Source of the DNA: Vandiemenella viatica
Lineage: Eukaryota; Arthropoda; Insecta; Orthoptera; Morabidae
NCBI GenBank assembly: GCA_031002005.1
Contig: CM061919.1
Coordinates: 16,439,687 to 16,503,686, forward strand
Length of the DNA stretch: 64,000 nt
Reading direction: 5' to 3'
Position 1 is the stretch's first letter. Each line of letters opens with the position of its first letter. Under the pieces are notes generated by a model. It ran no database searches, was not told the DNA's origin, and worked only from the letters and a program-made list of their open reading frames with translations. Position numbers and translations under genes: made by a program. Positions 44,511 through 57,978 of the stretch are shown one piece after another.

Positions 44511-44737
44511 CAGTGGCGGATCCAGGATTTTGGTTTCGGGGGGGGGGGGGGGGGAGAGGAAACTTGAGCGGATTTCGTTTGGGGGCGGCTTGAGTCGGGT
44601 AAGGATAGGCTTTTATAGTCACGCCGCCCTTAAAAAATCAGTAGAGCTAAAAAAAATACGATGTCGTGGGCGGACCAAAAAACTTTTGGAGGGGAGGGCT
44701 AGAGCCCTCTAGCCCCCTCCCCCTGGATCCGCCACTG
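44511..44737. mobile_element. Small hAT-like MITE with G-rich end
   Basis: CAGTGGCGGATCCAGG at the left and its complement at the right are terminal inverted repeats. AACGTAAG (44503-44510) and AACGTAAA (44738-44745) flank it, an 8-bp duplication with one change. It contains a run of about 17 G. Length 227 bp. Confidence 0.85.
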
Positions 44738-44787
44738 AACGTAAATGTAAATCCACTGGTATCTGACTCGCCGGACGGATCAAACGC

Positions 44788-44897
44788 TTCCAATTTTACG
44801 TACTTCAATACCCATTGTTTGAATATGGTGCCCTCGGCTATCCGCTTCGCAGGTATTGGAGAGTAGACCCTTTCTCTGCTCATGCTTTCCAAGAGGT
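44788..44897 (-). repeat. 110-bp coding-like segment, copy 1
   Basis: On the minus strand it reads LESMSRERVYSPIPAKRIAE then GTIFKQWVLKYVKLE in an open frame. It differs at three positions from 46186-46295 (two silent, one Ile/Val). A GTACGTAAA sequence near its end resembles a splice donor. Identity of the protein is unknown to me. Confidence 0.7.
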
Positions 44898-46185
44898 AGA
44901 AAACGGTGGCCGGGAACATATTTAACAGTGAAAATAGATTCTATTTCAGAATTGGCAGAGGGAAATTGCAATTAAATAGACAACAGAAAGAGCATCGTCA
45001 AGTTTCATAAATACAGTATAAGAAAACAGAAATTAATGATCTGCTGGTAAAAGGTTTCGAAATTTTAGGGGATCTGTACCAAAAACTTTCTGTGTACATG
45101 AATTTCAGTAGCAAACCAGTTACTGAAATGACACTCATTTCTACCACGGCATTAATTCTCAGCTAAATGCATAGGGTGTCTAGTCAGATCAAAAGCAGTA
45201 CGAAACTTTTGAAAGAGTTTGGATGTACGCGACGGTCTGCAAACCTAGACTACTAGTTGTATACAATGTCAACGACGTTAAGTATATGTGAGAGAAGGAG
45301 CGAGTGATTTGTCGAGTCCACAGACGTACAGGAGTGAGGGGGAGGTACTCAGCAAATAGGATAAAAGAATGATTTTCTATGCGTACTAATATGTTTTTTT
45401 CTCTGTAATGCATGTTGTATCGAGACCTTGGGCAAGTTTCACTGCTAAAAACCGACTTTTCTTGGACGGAGAGACGTCGCAGAAAATCAACCTATCTTAC
45501 AGCTGACTTGATCGGCGTGACCTGCGAGCAAGTACCATTGAAACAAGTTTCGCTAAACAGAGCTCCATATGTTTAAAGTTAAACAAAAGTATTTACTGCT
45601 GTGACTTGTAGGATCGTGAGAGTTAACCTCAAACATATATTAGTTAATTTCCCACCGTGCCGCTCATCCGTTCTGGTGGAGTCCATCGAGGTAGTTAACT
45701 TCACAAGTGGATCACGATGTGATGAAGAGGTCAGTGGTAGCCATCGCATCCTCTACTTGACGTTCGCAGCTTGAAACGTTACGGTAAACGGCACTTTTCA
45801 CGACGTGACCACCAAAACTATTAATTACTCACAGGCAGTTTGGTGCTTTGATGTGTCTGGTAAAATGTAGAGAACTCTTTCTTCTGCCTGCCAATCAGGT
45901 AGAAACGTTCTGTCATCTGCTGAGTCATTTCTTTTGTTCCATTGTATTGTAACGTCCCATTTAATTTGTCAGAATAAGAAACTGAGAACTGTAATAAATT
46001 CATTTCGTTAGTTACCTTTTTACAGTGTCAAAATGACAATTACTTCCTTCCCTCTTCTGATTAAATTTTATTTAATTTTTGTTATTCAAAGCAAGTGGTG
46101 CCCAAATAAATTCATCGATATAGATCAAAAGAAGAGTATGCAGAAACATAGATCGCTTGACAGAGATTATATCAAAGGTAAATTG
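44898..46185. other. Unassigned sequence between the duplicated segments
   Basis: No gene or element is recognised; ORFs of 60-74 codons are present by chance. Confidence 0.35.
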
Positions 46186-46295
46186 TTCCAATTTTACGTA
46201 CTTTAATACCCATTGTTTGAATATGGTGCCCTCGGCTACCCGCTTCGCAGGTATCGGAGAGTAGACCCTTTCTCTGCTCATGCTTTCCAAGAGGT
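46186..46295 (-). repeat. 110-bp coding-like segment, copy 2
   Basis: Same frame as copy 1, with PAKRVAE in place of PAKRIAE. Sequence on both sides is unrelated to the flanks of copy 1, so only this segment is duplicated. Confidence 0.7.
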
Positions 46296-47865
46296 GAGCC
46301 CGGTGACGTAATTAACATGGCAACAGACAGTAAAATGATCCACAAAGTTAAAAGTACAAACTGAAAATATCTTCATAAAACAGGAAGTGTAGAAAGTAAG
46401 AACGGGTTTTAGGATTTAGTGAATAAAATTACAGCTGGTTGGTAGCAAAAAAAGATTGCTCTTTTGACAGTTGCAAGTTTTTGATTTTGTTCATAAAGGA
46501 TCCCAATAATATTATTATTGCGAGAGTTTATATGGAAGATTGTTAGTAGTTCATTTGCGAACGGAATAAAAATGTGAATACTAGAAGCAAACAAAACACA
46601 AGAACCATATTGGCTCTTTGCCAATATAATTTAAGAACCGGTCCAGGTATTAGTAGTACACATGAATGATGTAACCGTAGAGTGTAAAAACTAGAGAGGA
46701 GTTAAAAGTGGAAGAGAGAGGGGTTGTTTGTTTAATTTTTTTGGCGATAACATATTCTGACAGTATTTTTCTCTTTATTTTTAAGTATACATGTGCAAGG
46801 TTCCATCCTAATCAGATAAAAACTGTGGGTTTGTATAAAGTTAAGGGTGTAAAGGGGGAGAGATGGTTGTTTTTGGATTTTTCAGTCAGAAATCTTCTCC
46901 ATGAAAAAATACGTATCGCTCATTTGCTGCAACAGTGACATAACTCAAAAATTTCAAGTTTACAGGAGGATCAGATCAAATGTTTTATGTGTAATAACTT
47001 TATGCGTTCACTAGAAAAAAACTTATATCTATATTTTAGAGAAAGAACACGATGTAGGCCTAATAGAAAGGAAAATGTACAATACCAGTTGTAGGTCACA
47101 GGGAGATTTCCTTTGTATCCTCACAATCATCCTCATTTTGAATTATGACATTATTGCTGTAATTATTGTTTTTATATCATGCCATAAGATAAAATGTGTC
47201 GTTTTTGTAATAGAAATAAGTGCAAGACAGTAAATATATTTTTTCAATTTACACTTATGTCACAAGTTCACAATATCTGAAAACAATGGGGATTTTAGTT
47301 CGCTAGACAACAATTTCATCAAAATATGCTTTATTTTAATTTGGCAAATTTGGCAATAGAACTCACGAAGAAAATATTTTTTTTAAAGAAATGAAGAGAT
47401 TGTTTAACAGTAATAATAATAACGAGATATTGCTTAAGAAAAAAACAATCCATTTTATAGAGAAAAGTGAACAAAATTATTTTCCAACCAAGCAACATTG
47501 TGTAAAACAAGTAATGACTTAATCTTTTAATTCAGTCAGATTATAAAAATTTTATAAACATCATGAGCACTCTAGCTATTATAGTAATTATCAACTTCAG
47601 GAAATGTTAGTTCAGCCTCAAGCTTTATCACATACAGGTAATCTTTGTTCAGTCTTGTTACATTTAGGTAATTAACTCCACAAACCTTACAACATTTCAT
47701 GGAAAGATTTATAAAAGCTTGGTACAGCATTCTTAGGAATAAGCTTAGGAGATCTTTCTTCTTCTTTTGAGAAATTCCCGGTCTTGAATTAAATGCTGGA
47801 TTTATTGCGAACTTTTCTTCTTCGTTTTGATTATTATTGCCTCTTTAAAGTCATCCACATACGAG
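46296..47865. other. Unassigned AT-rich sequence with a dispersed motif
   Basis: A block at 46740-46945 (ACAGTATTTTTCTCTTTATT and a later GCTGCAACAGTGACATAACTC) recurs in modified form at 52770-53050, partly in the opposite order. It may be a repeat family; nothing codes. Confidence 0.4.
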
Positions 47866-47869
47866 TATT

Positions 47870-49110
47870 TATCAAAAAAAAAAAGAGGGAACAGAATTGG
47901 GAGGATCACTTCCGACTTTCAGCACCTTTACTTCTGACAATTTGAATGCTGCCTTGCTCCGAGGACCTATGTCTCGGGTCGGAGCTTTACTGTCATAGAA
48001 ATCCTTTAAACATAATTATTTGACATGGAAAAGTTCTCTGCTTTTTTTCGCAGATCGAATTGCGGAGATCAAGGAATTAGGAGTATACAACGGTCCGCTT
48101 CTGATAATGCGCTTAACCATTCTCCCTATCAATGAGTGAACAGAATCGCCCTCATTCTGAGAGTGGCCTTTAACAAAGAATTTGTGTGAAATTGATTTCA
48201 GGCCTAAATAACGTGTGGAGTATAAGTAAAGAGCAAGAATAAATTTAATTTTCTGCTGCCCTGCACAGATGTCCGAGTCAAATATAACATCTGCATCTTG
48301 TTTTGTGACAGCAAACTTTTTCAAATAATGAAAGACACATGTATTTCATTCATTTGCACCATGATGGCTGTTTCCTTCATCCCACACAAAACAATCACAT
48401 GTATTACTCTTCAAGTCATACATAGGGAAATTGAAAACATGTATACTAGAACAAAGAATCATCCCATTAAGGAAGTTGCATTACAACCTGTAGATCATCA
48501 CAGCATTTGAATTTTCTTTGTCTGTTTTTTTCTCCTCTCTTGACAATTGTCTTTAGATAAGATGTGATTAAATTTTTCTTGTAACCTCTGTTTTTCTTCA
48601 TTGTCTGCATTTTCAAAAGCTACGCAAGTTTCACATAAATTTTTCTTTGTAACGAAAAATGAAATATATTCTTTTTCAATATTTTATGAAATGTAGTTTA
48701 GTTGGCAAAAGGTAACTTCTTTTCTTTGCAGATAGCCTCATAGTCCTTGTGGATATCTGCAATTTATTTGCTTCGATCAATGAAGAACCTCGTTGTATTT
48801 GCACTTAGGTAATGGCTTTCAGTTTTCGGTATAGAATCTATGTGCTCCTCCACGCCTACCCTTATCATTGAATCTAAAGATTTCTGGTTACCATGTATAC
48901 CTCTTCTATCAGGTTCCAATAGAACATTTGAAAGTTTATTTTGTTTTTCCAGCACGGTACGAATGGGGAAGTCATTTATATCTAAGGCTGTTTTGAAGAA
49001 CAACTTACATACTCGAGTCCTTTTGTTGTTTTGATTAAAATAAAAGGCATTATTGTTTTTACGTTGACTTCTCATCCCTCCCACACGAATATATCGTATC
49101 TGGGATTAAC
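47870..49110 (-). pseudogene. Decayed transposon-like gene (DUF7869-like family)
   Basis: Joined only by similarity across frames, the minus strand shows RTRVCKLFFKTALDI, RGIHGNQKSLDSMI, HIDSIPKTESHYLS, then FVTKKNLCETC, DDLQVVMQLP, CFVWDEGNSHHGANE and the open end DADVIFDSDICAGQQKIKFI, LKSISHKFFVKGHSQNEGD and YTPNSLISAIRSAKK. This is an abundant uncharacterised arthropod family, probably transposon-derived; I believe the C-terminal domain is DUF7869. The D.C.GQ block may hold a catalytic Asp (inference). Several frameshifts and stops. Confidence 0.6.
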
Positions 49111-49757
49111 TATTTGCATCGAATTCGCTATAAATTGCCTCTGTTTCTCAATATCAATGTAGGATATCAAGATGCAGCCAAAAGCAAAGTTTTTTTTATT
49201 TAATGTCGATGTTTATTGAGTCTTACTTTTTTTCAAGGCAAAAACTAATTTCAAGGGAAAAAAATAAAGTTAGAAACGTAGTTATAATATGAATAAAATT
49301 GTCACATCATTTTATCTTTATAGAAACATCTGTAACTTTCATAATATATTGCTTCTTTTCTTCTGTTTTGGTTTGATTTTAACTTTTTACTTAAACTAAT
49401 AGACCCCAAAAAAAGTCGAAACCTCGGCATTGAATTAGAAAACTTTGCTTTTTATTGTTGACAGTAAATTTCTATTTTAATGTATATTATTAATTATATG
49501 TGGGCATTCTTTCAATGTTTTTTAAATAAGTGTCCATTTAGTGATAATATCTAAACTTTAGTAACAAGAGTGACATAAATAAATGTCAATCATAGAAGGC
49601 GAAAATTATTTTTGAGGAGAATATTTCATGCAAGAATGTCACATCATCTCAAACCATAAAGTGTAGACAAAGTTTATGCAATATGGTATTTTGTAATAAC
49701 GTCATAACTCAAAATAATCCAATGACAAACAAGGTGGCTTGCATCAAGAGCGACATA
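49111..49757. other. Unassigned AT-rich sequence left of Helitron 3
   Basis: No gene. Motifs such as AATGTCACATCAT and CATAACTCAAAA recur here and right of the Helitron, so the Helitron landed in a repetitive non-coding area. Confidence 0.4.
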
Positions 49758-52454
49758 TCTATACTATTATAAATCTGTAAGCAAGCTGCGTTTGTAGTGA
49801 GACTTGATCTCTAATAACGCAAAAACTACAGCATCAATTTGCATGGTGTTTCCAAATTTTTAAAGCTAATGTTGCTGATCAACATCTGCAGAAGTAGCTA
49901 ACGACTAATATGTACCATGGGAAGAAGAAAGTCAGTAAAAAACTTCAGAAATGTGAAACTGTAGACCACAGATAATTATACACATTCAGACGGTCACTCC
50001 TTTCATAAAGAGACCTGACAAAATTTAGGATTTCCCTTTTATTTTTTTATTTTATTTTTTTTACTTCTGCGATTCATTTTTCTGGACCGCAGTACTTCAA
50101 AATAAAAAGAATACGTGAATCAAGTATAATCAGCATTTACTTGAATCTTAACAGGTCTGTTGAATTACGAAAAAGTTGTATTACAAATATTGAAGACGTA
50201 TTGTCTCTGGTAGACTGTTATACAGTTTGTCTCTGGAACAAAATTGCTACGTGAATTCTGTACAATACAGCCACAATAAGCCAATACTTAATACGAAATT
50301 CAGTTTTTTCTCGAAGAGCGATGTCTGAAAAACAGCTATTATAAATATCAGCAAGTAATAAAACATACTTCTTTCATAATGACTTGTGGGGAATTGCACA
50401 TATTTGGAAGTACTTTATTCGATTAATATGTCTCGTGGCTATAACGTGCAAATATAACTAGGCATCCGAAAATTCAGGTAAATGCGACTCAAATAATTAC
50501 ATAGAAAATACGGATATATTGAAAGAAACTCAAATAAAAAAAATTTCAGATCCTAATGCTACACCGCGTAAATTATAAAGCTAAAAGAATCGTCCCTTTG
50601 GCCTATAACAAAGCATATCAGCTGTCATCACTGTCCAGGTTGCATTTCAATCGATTTACAACTTGCGATAATTTTGCCACTCAGAAATAATTGCTTGAGT
50701 TACATGCACATTAGTACATATACTGTACCGTGATCCATTTTGACATTTTTGAATTAATTATATCTGACTGAAATAATGACAATAATGATACGACGGTTTG
50801 AAACCAAGATTAACTCCAATTCACGTAAATTTCTATTTTAAAGCAGGAATAATTGATGGTGTATCAACATAAAATAAAAACCAATATCCAAACAGCAAAA
50901 AATAAATAAATCAGAAAAAAATGAGATGCTGTGATTATTGGTAACGAATTTTTATTTCAAATATAACTAGGCATCGTAAAATTCTATTCTACACCGCGTA
51001 AATTTTAAAACTAAACCCGTTATGCCTGATGCTAAACAAAACGAGTCAATTGTCATCTGGTCCAGGCGGTTGTTTCGCCAGGTACTTACATGCGACTGAA
51101 ATAATTCCATAGAAAATACGGCTATATTGAAAGAAACTTAAATTAAAAATGTTTCATATCCTAATGCTACACCGCGTAGATTATAAAGCTGCAGGCATCG
51201 TCTCTTAGGCCTATAACAAAGCATCATATCAGCTGTCAGGTTGCATTTCAAGCGATTCACAACTTGCGATAATGTTGCCACTCAGAAATAATTGTTTCAG
51301 TTACATGCACGTTACTACATAAACTGTACCATGATCACATCTCGACATTTTTGGATTAATTATATCTGACTGAAATAATGACAGTAATGATACGACGATT
51401 TGAAATCAAGAGTAGCTCCAATTCACGTAAATTTCTATTTTAAAGCAGGAATAATTGATGGTGTATCAACATAAAATAAAACCAATATCCAAACAACAAA
51501 AAATAAAAAACAACAAAAAATAAATAAATCAGAAAAATTGAGATGCTGTGATTATTGGTAACGAATTTTTATATTTCAGCACACTTCCAAGAGGACTAAG
51601 TCGTAGATTACTGCTATATTTACATAAATTTATGACACCGCGGTTATGTTGCAATCCTCGGTATCCACATTTAAAAATAAACTTTTTTTTAGTTAAGTAT
51701 CATGGAAAGAATGTTTTTCATTAAATCCACAGATACATCCTGAACAAAGCTTATACCTAGCTATATAATCCCAGGCAAAGTTTACACATAAAATCGCCAA
51801 AAAAAAATTACACATAATGATTATAATATCAGCTTTCTTAACGTTACAACTGTTATATATCTATTTAAATTTTCGGTACCACGGTTAACGTGGAATCCTC
51901 CATATCAGCATTTAAAAATATTATGTTTTAGCTGAGTTAAATATTGCTTTCAGAAATAATATTCGGCTAAATGAGAGTGAAATAGATCGACAACATCGTC
52001 TGCAACGTCAAAGAGAACCAGATGAAATAGCTAGAGCAAATGAAAGTAACCTGCACCGAGAAAGCGATTGACCTATAACCGGGTTCTATACGCTAAATCC
52101 ATAGCTTCTGAAAGCGCACAGAAGAAAGAACGTCGTTTGAACCGTGAAAGCCTTTCTAAACAATAAATGTTTATACTTCGCACAATAATTACAACCACGA
52201 ATTACTACTGTTAATTTTTCAGGAACCTTTTCTACTATTGAATCAATTGCATCATGTTAAAATATGAATAAAACAACTCTCTGACATCAGTATGAAAACC
52301 GAACCTAACGTATTAACCGAAATTAAACGAAACTATTCAGAATACATTAACAGTTCATGCCTTTCCACGTTAATGTCTGATAAGAGAATAAAATCGGTAA
52401 ATAATTTCTACACCTGCCAAGGCACGCGCGCGTGAAGCAGCGGGCAAATGCTAG
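49758..52454 (+). mobile_element. Helitron copy 3 (2697 bp)
   Basis: Begins TCTATACTATTATAAATC after A (49757) and ends GGGCAAATGCTAG before T (52455). A CACGCGCGCGTG palindrome precedes the end. It carries one copy of the segment that is tandemly doubled in copy 1 and an empty GTATATGT site where copy 1 has the hAT. A decayed N-terminal ORF fragment (NESEIDRQHRLQRQRE) lies at about 51965-52165 on the plus strand. Confidence 0.95.
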
Positions 52455-53643
52455 TTAAGGAATAAAACTAAAGGCATTTAAGCAGATTATTTCAGAAAGA
52501 ATGTCACATCTTGATATAACACATTATTGAATAAATGTAAATCTAACGTGAATAATCTTATCATTTAACCAATATAGTCATAAACAAAAATATGCTATGT
52601 TACTTGATAACAGCCAAAACTCAACTGATATATGACAGTGTTGTAAGTAAACTGGAGGGCGGTCTGTTGAGAACAATAGTGACACAATCTGTTCTCCCTC
52701 GGTGAATAATTGAAACTCAAATATGTCGTTCTACAAACTAAAAGTATTGGTCATAACTCAATAAAGGTCATTTTTTAGTTATGCCACTGTTGCAGAAAAT
52801 GAGCGATACATGTGCCACCTTTCATGGAGATCGGTCGAATGGTATCGACTGTAGTTTTGTATAAAGAGCATTGAGAAAAATTAGGGGTTGGGAAGGGGAG
52901 AGGGGTTGGGTTTCAGCAAATGTTGACGGTATTTTTCTCTTTATTTTAAATTTTATATGTCCAAAGTTCCATCGAAATCGGATAGAAAATGTTATTTTGT
53001 ATAGAAATTAACGGATGTTAGGGGTGGAGGGGTTGGTTTCTCAATGAAATTTAAATGGGACCACTTATACTATACACCGTACAATATTTTTTTTTTTTTT
53101 ACTAAAATCCGTTCACAATTGGCGAAGATATCGCTGAACATAAAAAAAAACTAATTGAGACCTCCTCTTTGTTTTCTATTTTTTTTTTTTTTTTAAGTTG
53201 GTTAATAATACGTCTCGCGGTTGACAAAAGTATTATAACGTCATTAGTGAATGTTGCTATATCGGAATAGCGATCTCCAGAAGACCCCATTTTCGTTGCC
53301 TGTTGACTATAACCATTGTGCTCTACTTACTAGTACTACTCATTTTTCTATCATTAAAACTTGCATTTTCGGAGAAGAATCGGTGTAATTATTACGTCTG
53401 ATGACTATCACTATCGCGAAGGCAATAAAGCGCGCATAAACCGTGTTGTTAACAAGATTAGACTGACTTGTTGTCATTCGTGATGGTCGCACCCGCTTTG
53501 TATGCACTTAAGATCACATACTGGCGACCGTACCCAATAAACCGATTAATAATATGTGTACAGGTATGATGACATAAGAACTAGCCAAAGCAAGAAAGTA
53601 TGTTACAAGGCCGATGTTCATAACCGTACGTAAGTACTATCTA
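52455..53643. other. Unassigned sequence with homopolymer runs
   Basis: It includes the second copy of the dispersed block at 52770-53050 and long T runs at 53090 and 53180. No gene. Confidence 0.4.
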
Positions 53644-54127
53644 CAGGGTGTCCAGAAAAGGACTCCCTGATTTCAAAATTAAATATCTCGAAAACAAAGA
53701 TCGATAGAGGAAACAGTAAACGGCATGTTTATCATGACAGCTGTAAGAAGTGTATACAGCAGTTTGAAATAATAGTTACAAAAGCTGCTAACAGATGGCG
53801 CTGTAATCGCCATACGTAATGCCTAAATAGTGATCCGAAGCTCAGGGCGATCAGTTCCACCATTGAAACGTGCCAATGGTGAACATTTTGAAAACATTGT
53901 GATGTGATTGTTTGAAAAGATTGTTTTCATACTATTATTTCACTTATGTATGCTGATATGAGCGTATAGCGCCATCTGTTAGCAGCTTTTGTAACTATTA
54001 TTTAACACTGCTGTATTCACTTCTTACAGCTGTCACAATAAACATACCGTTTACTGCATTCCTCTATCGATCTTTGTTTTCGAGATATTTAATTTTGAAA
54101 TCAGGGAGTCCTTTTCTGGACACCCTG
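53644..54127. mobile_element. MITE with about 130-bp inverted repeats
   Basis: CAGGGTGTCCAGAAAAGGAC at the left is mirrored at the right, and similarity runs inward through TCGAAAACAAAGATCGAT and GACAGCTGTAAGAAGTG. Length 484 bp. No target duplication could be settled. Confidence 0.82.
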
Positions 54128-54575
54128 CATAAGCCTTTGGTGTTACAAGTTCATTCGGGGAGAAATTGTCGACATATATCTCACTACTGAAAGACGCCAT
54201 TCGCCTGGAAGTTTATTTTTTAATTTAATGGCTTTCAGCCTTACCGGCCATACAGCCAGCCGTTACAAAACTTTCTATTGACGATTACAATAGAATTTTC
54301 TATTAATTTTTAGGCTAATAACATGAATTACAACAGCTTTTAAAAACACTTATTAGCTAATTATCAGTCATAAGTTAAAATTAATTTTTATACAGTTGAA
54401 AATTATCATATACAAAGACACACGGTACACAATGAGAAAAAATATACATTTGTTAAAATAGAAGGTTTAAAAATGTTTAAAGGATGTCGTGGTATGCCAC
54501 TGGACGCTGGTTTGAAAATTTTCCCACAGATACATACATATTTTTTTATTCAAATTTCATCCTTTCCCTAAGTGG
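54128..54575. other. Unassigned AT-rich sequence
   Basis: Nothing recognised between the MITE and the 3' end of the next LINE. Confidence 0.4.
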
Positions 54576-57111
54576 GCGAGTTTCTAGATTTAGTTTATCT
54601 ACAAGAAACTCTTCCGATATCTGAATTCTTCTGATGTGTAGAGGTGTGTCTAAGGATTCAACCAGTAGTGCACTTGTCGGCGTTCATCTCATAGCTCCTA
54701 CACATGTTCTGAGAAAGCGGTATGCAATCTGTCCAGCTTCTGTAGGGCATCTTTTCTACCGTCGACGTAAAAGATGCAACCGTAGTCAGCTAGCGATCTG
54801 ATCAGTGATCTGTATAAAGGTATAAGAGTTTTAGGATGAGATCCCCACCACGTACCCGCAACTGCCTATTAGAATATTAAATCTCTTATCAGTTTTGGTT
54901 ATTACTTTTTGTATGTACTCCCTCCAGATAAGACGATTGTCGTGGTATCATTCCTAACAATCTGCTTTGTTTTCTCACTGGGAAGGTGTATGGCCCTAGT
55001 GACACGCAACTATTAATGACGATTTTTCGGTTTGAAAATATCAACAAAGTTGATTTATCGGCAGCGATTTCCATACCGTTGTTAAATAGCCAGGCACTGA
55101 ACTCATGAAGGACAACTTCCAAGCACTATCCTTTATATAAACTATTATGTTATTCGCAAACTGGAGAAAGCGTTTTTACAAGTTATAGGTGTATATTAAA
55201 TACAACAGAGGACTTAATATAGCATCCTGGGGAAGTTCTTTGAACGCCAAGCGAGGTCCTATCAACTCTTCTTTGGCATATATATATATCTTTCTGATAG
55301 TATGGAGTAAATTCCTGCTAAGAGCTTTTGAGGGATGCTCAACTTTCTGAGTTTCTGCATCAGTACGGGAATTACCACAGTGGTTGTATACCGCCGTAAT
55401 ATCCAAGAATAAGGAGGCGAGTTACTGCTTCTGCATGAACGTGATATTGATATCTGTTGTTAGGATCGACATGTTATCTTAAGTGGAATTTCCTTTTCAT
55501 TGTGTAGTTGGTAAATACTTGTTTATTTCTAACTACAATTGTAGTCTATATTTTATTAGTCGCTACAGTCTTTGTAACGCATAACATTAATGAAATTTGT
55601 CTATATGACCCTTTTTTATGTTTATGGGGTTTCAGTATGGATAAGATAGTCTGTCTGTGTTCTCCGTTCCTGAAGAATCGTTTGGATCATCAAAATGTCG
55701 TTAAAACATCGAGATGCTACGTAGAGCTATTCTTTTGGCAATTCCCTGTATACACGAGCTGTCTACTGAATTTGCTGGATGTCTTATGTTTCCTATCCCC
55801 CAAGCATTTTATTCTGTCCCATTTTGAACTCATGCTTCAATCTTTGCCCAATGATTCACAGTACTTGATCCAGCTTAGCCGCTTCTGTTTCCTTAACGTT
55901 TTGCACACGCGCAAGTTTTTTGGTATTGTACAAGTAGGTAATTCCCTTCGGTATTTGTGAAAAGCTAAACATCCTTTCCTATTGCTCGTCAGCATTCCGC
56001 GTTCCACCAAACTGTAGGTTCCTTATCTGGAAAACTTCATCGTTTTCTCGGTGGTAGCGATGTTTCTGCAGCTACTTCAATTGCTGATACTATCTACTTG
56101 TATGCTTCTATGCCCGATACTTCCACCGAGATTTTATTAATTTCCACTTCCAAGTGTAGCCTGTATTGTGCCAAGTCAGCTTTTTTATGTTCCAGTGTCT
56201 TGTAGGATGGCCTATGTTTTTGTAATCAGGTGGACAACCAATAGTGAGTTAGATTGGCAGATGATCTGATCCTAAGGAATCATTTAGTACCTGTTATGTG
56301 GCTGTGGATGCTATGCTTGGTGAACACAGTGTGAGGTCGACGGTGGATGGATTTCCGCCTGCTCTGCTAGTCAAGGTGGGTGTTCCGTCGTTCATAGTTA
56401 CGAGGTTCCCGTCTTCTGTCATATCAGTCACTGATGCCCCATAGGTGTCGTCATACTGGCAACTCAAACTTCGGTTATGTGCATTGAGGTCACCCGCTAT
56501 TAAACAGGTAGGTTGTACCTGTTAAAACAGATTTATTCAATCCATCCATCAGACTATTTTTCGACGAGCACAGTATAATGATAGAACAGTGAATGAAAAT
56601 TCCTTGAATCGAATTCGTATTGAAACTGCTTGAAAAGTAAGTTTATTTGTGTTTAAATGCTGTGGCACGTGGGAAATATGTTGATGGATAAGAATCGCTC
56701 CTCCTCCTTTCCGCCTAGTCGGTCGCTTTTAGACATTTGGTAATGTTTAATACTGATTTTTGTGGTTGAACCATGTTTCCGATAATAAGACAACATCTAT
56801 TTTGAAACTCTATGTTCTGACTTTCCTTATTTGAAAAAACTGATCTGCCATTCCACTGAAGGATTTTATAGCTGCGTGCCGTGGGAGGAGGGCATGGGCG
56901 ACCTCTGTTTTATAATTGGATTCGCAATATGGTCATTTTAATGATCATCTCGAGTAGATTTCTTCATGATTGATCGACTGTGCCATTAGATCTAGTTTGC
57001 TTAGTTATGGATACTACTAACGCCATCAATTTTTCCACTAGTGAGATTTCCACCGTTATTGCCTGTTGTTGTTCTGACTGATAATTATTGCCTGGAATGT
57101 TCTAGCCGGAG
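54576..57111 (-). mobile_element. LINE ORF2 remnant (LOA/I-like group)
   Basis: Minus-strand pieces in order: APE endonuclease CLIAGDLNAHNRSLSC, GTPTLTSRAGGNPSTVDLT (about 56.3-56.5 kb); polymerase linker IKYCESLGKD (about 55.85 kb); reverse transcriptase FKELPQDAILSPLLYLIY (55176-55406) and FSAWLFNNGMEIAADKSTLL (54889-55122). Many stops and shifts interrupt it. The catalytic FADD block is not clear. The ORF1 piece lies at 58339-58527 beyond a foldback insertion. Confidence 0.85.
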
Positions 57112-57978
57112 AGCTCATGACGCTTTTTTCATTAAGTGTTTGGTGCAGATAGAAATTTTACTTAGTAATATCGATAGGATAGATGGATAGATAATCGACT
57201 GTTTGCCTGACTTACCAGTACACAAAGTACGGCATATGTGAGAAAGGTGCAAAAAATTATGCTAAAAAGTATTTGAATCAAAAGCCAACAATAACTATTC
57301 GGCAGTTAAGTTTGTTTAGAATAAAATAAATAAGGCAGAAACTTTTGGATTGAGCCAAAATACCCCAAAGTTGTATTTAAAAAAATACAAAAACAGTAGT
57401 TGATTCACGTTGAAATTTTAATGGCGTCTTAATTATATATATTGAAAAATTCTCACAAAGAGCCAAACACTTTTTCTGGAGTTAAGTAATTGTCAAAAGT
57501 CGAAATAAATATTGCACTGACATGAGTGAGAGCCAGGTATTGTCGTGGTCGCTGTCTGTGCTCTCATTGGCTTTTGATCACGTGATCTTGGACATCTGTA
57601 AAATATAATTTATTGTTATTATTATTATTAGAGCCAACAGTGTGTTCAAGTTTACCAGGATTTCACGCTGTTTCAGAATGCGATTAAAATCCTTCGATTT
57701 TCAAGAAGGGAAAAAAGGCCATTTCAAATAATGAAATATAATATGGATTATCAAAATATGGATTTATTTTATTCTAAACCATCTTACTGCCGAATATTTC
57801 TTGTTGGATTCAAATACTGTTTTTACCACTTTTTTGCATTTTCTTATATGCGCAGTACCTGGCGTACCTAGGTAGATCAGGCAAACAGTCAATTACCTAC
57901 TCATCTGTCTTATCGATACTACTATATAAAATTTCTACCTGCATCAAACACTTCATGAAAAAAGCGTGATGAGCTTTT
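57112..57978. mobile_element. Foldback element splitting the LINE
   Basis: Inverted repeats of about 220 bp: AGCTCATGACGCTTTTTTCA at the left corresponds to the complement of the right end, AGCTCATCACGCTTTTTTCA, and matching continues through GACTGTTTGCCTGA and TTTGAATC.AA. Length 867 bp, non-coding. Its position between the ORF1 and ORF2 pieces of one LINE indicates insertion into that LINE. Confidence 0.82.

Noticed and set aside
55508..55960. 150-codon plus-strand ORF, the longest in its area
   Set aside because: It is antisense to a LINE polymerase-linker remnant (IKYCESLGKD on the minus strand) and shows no domain of its own.
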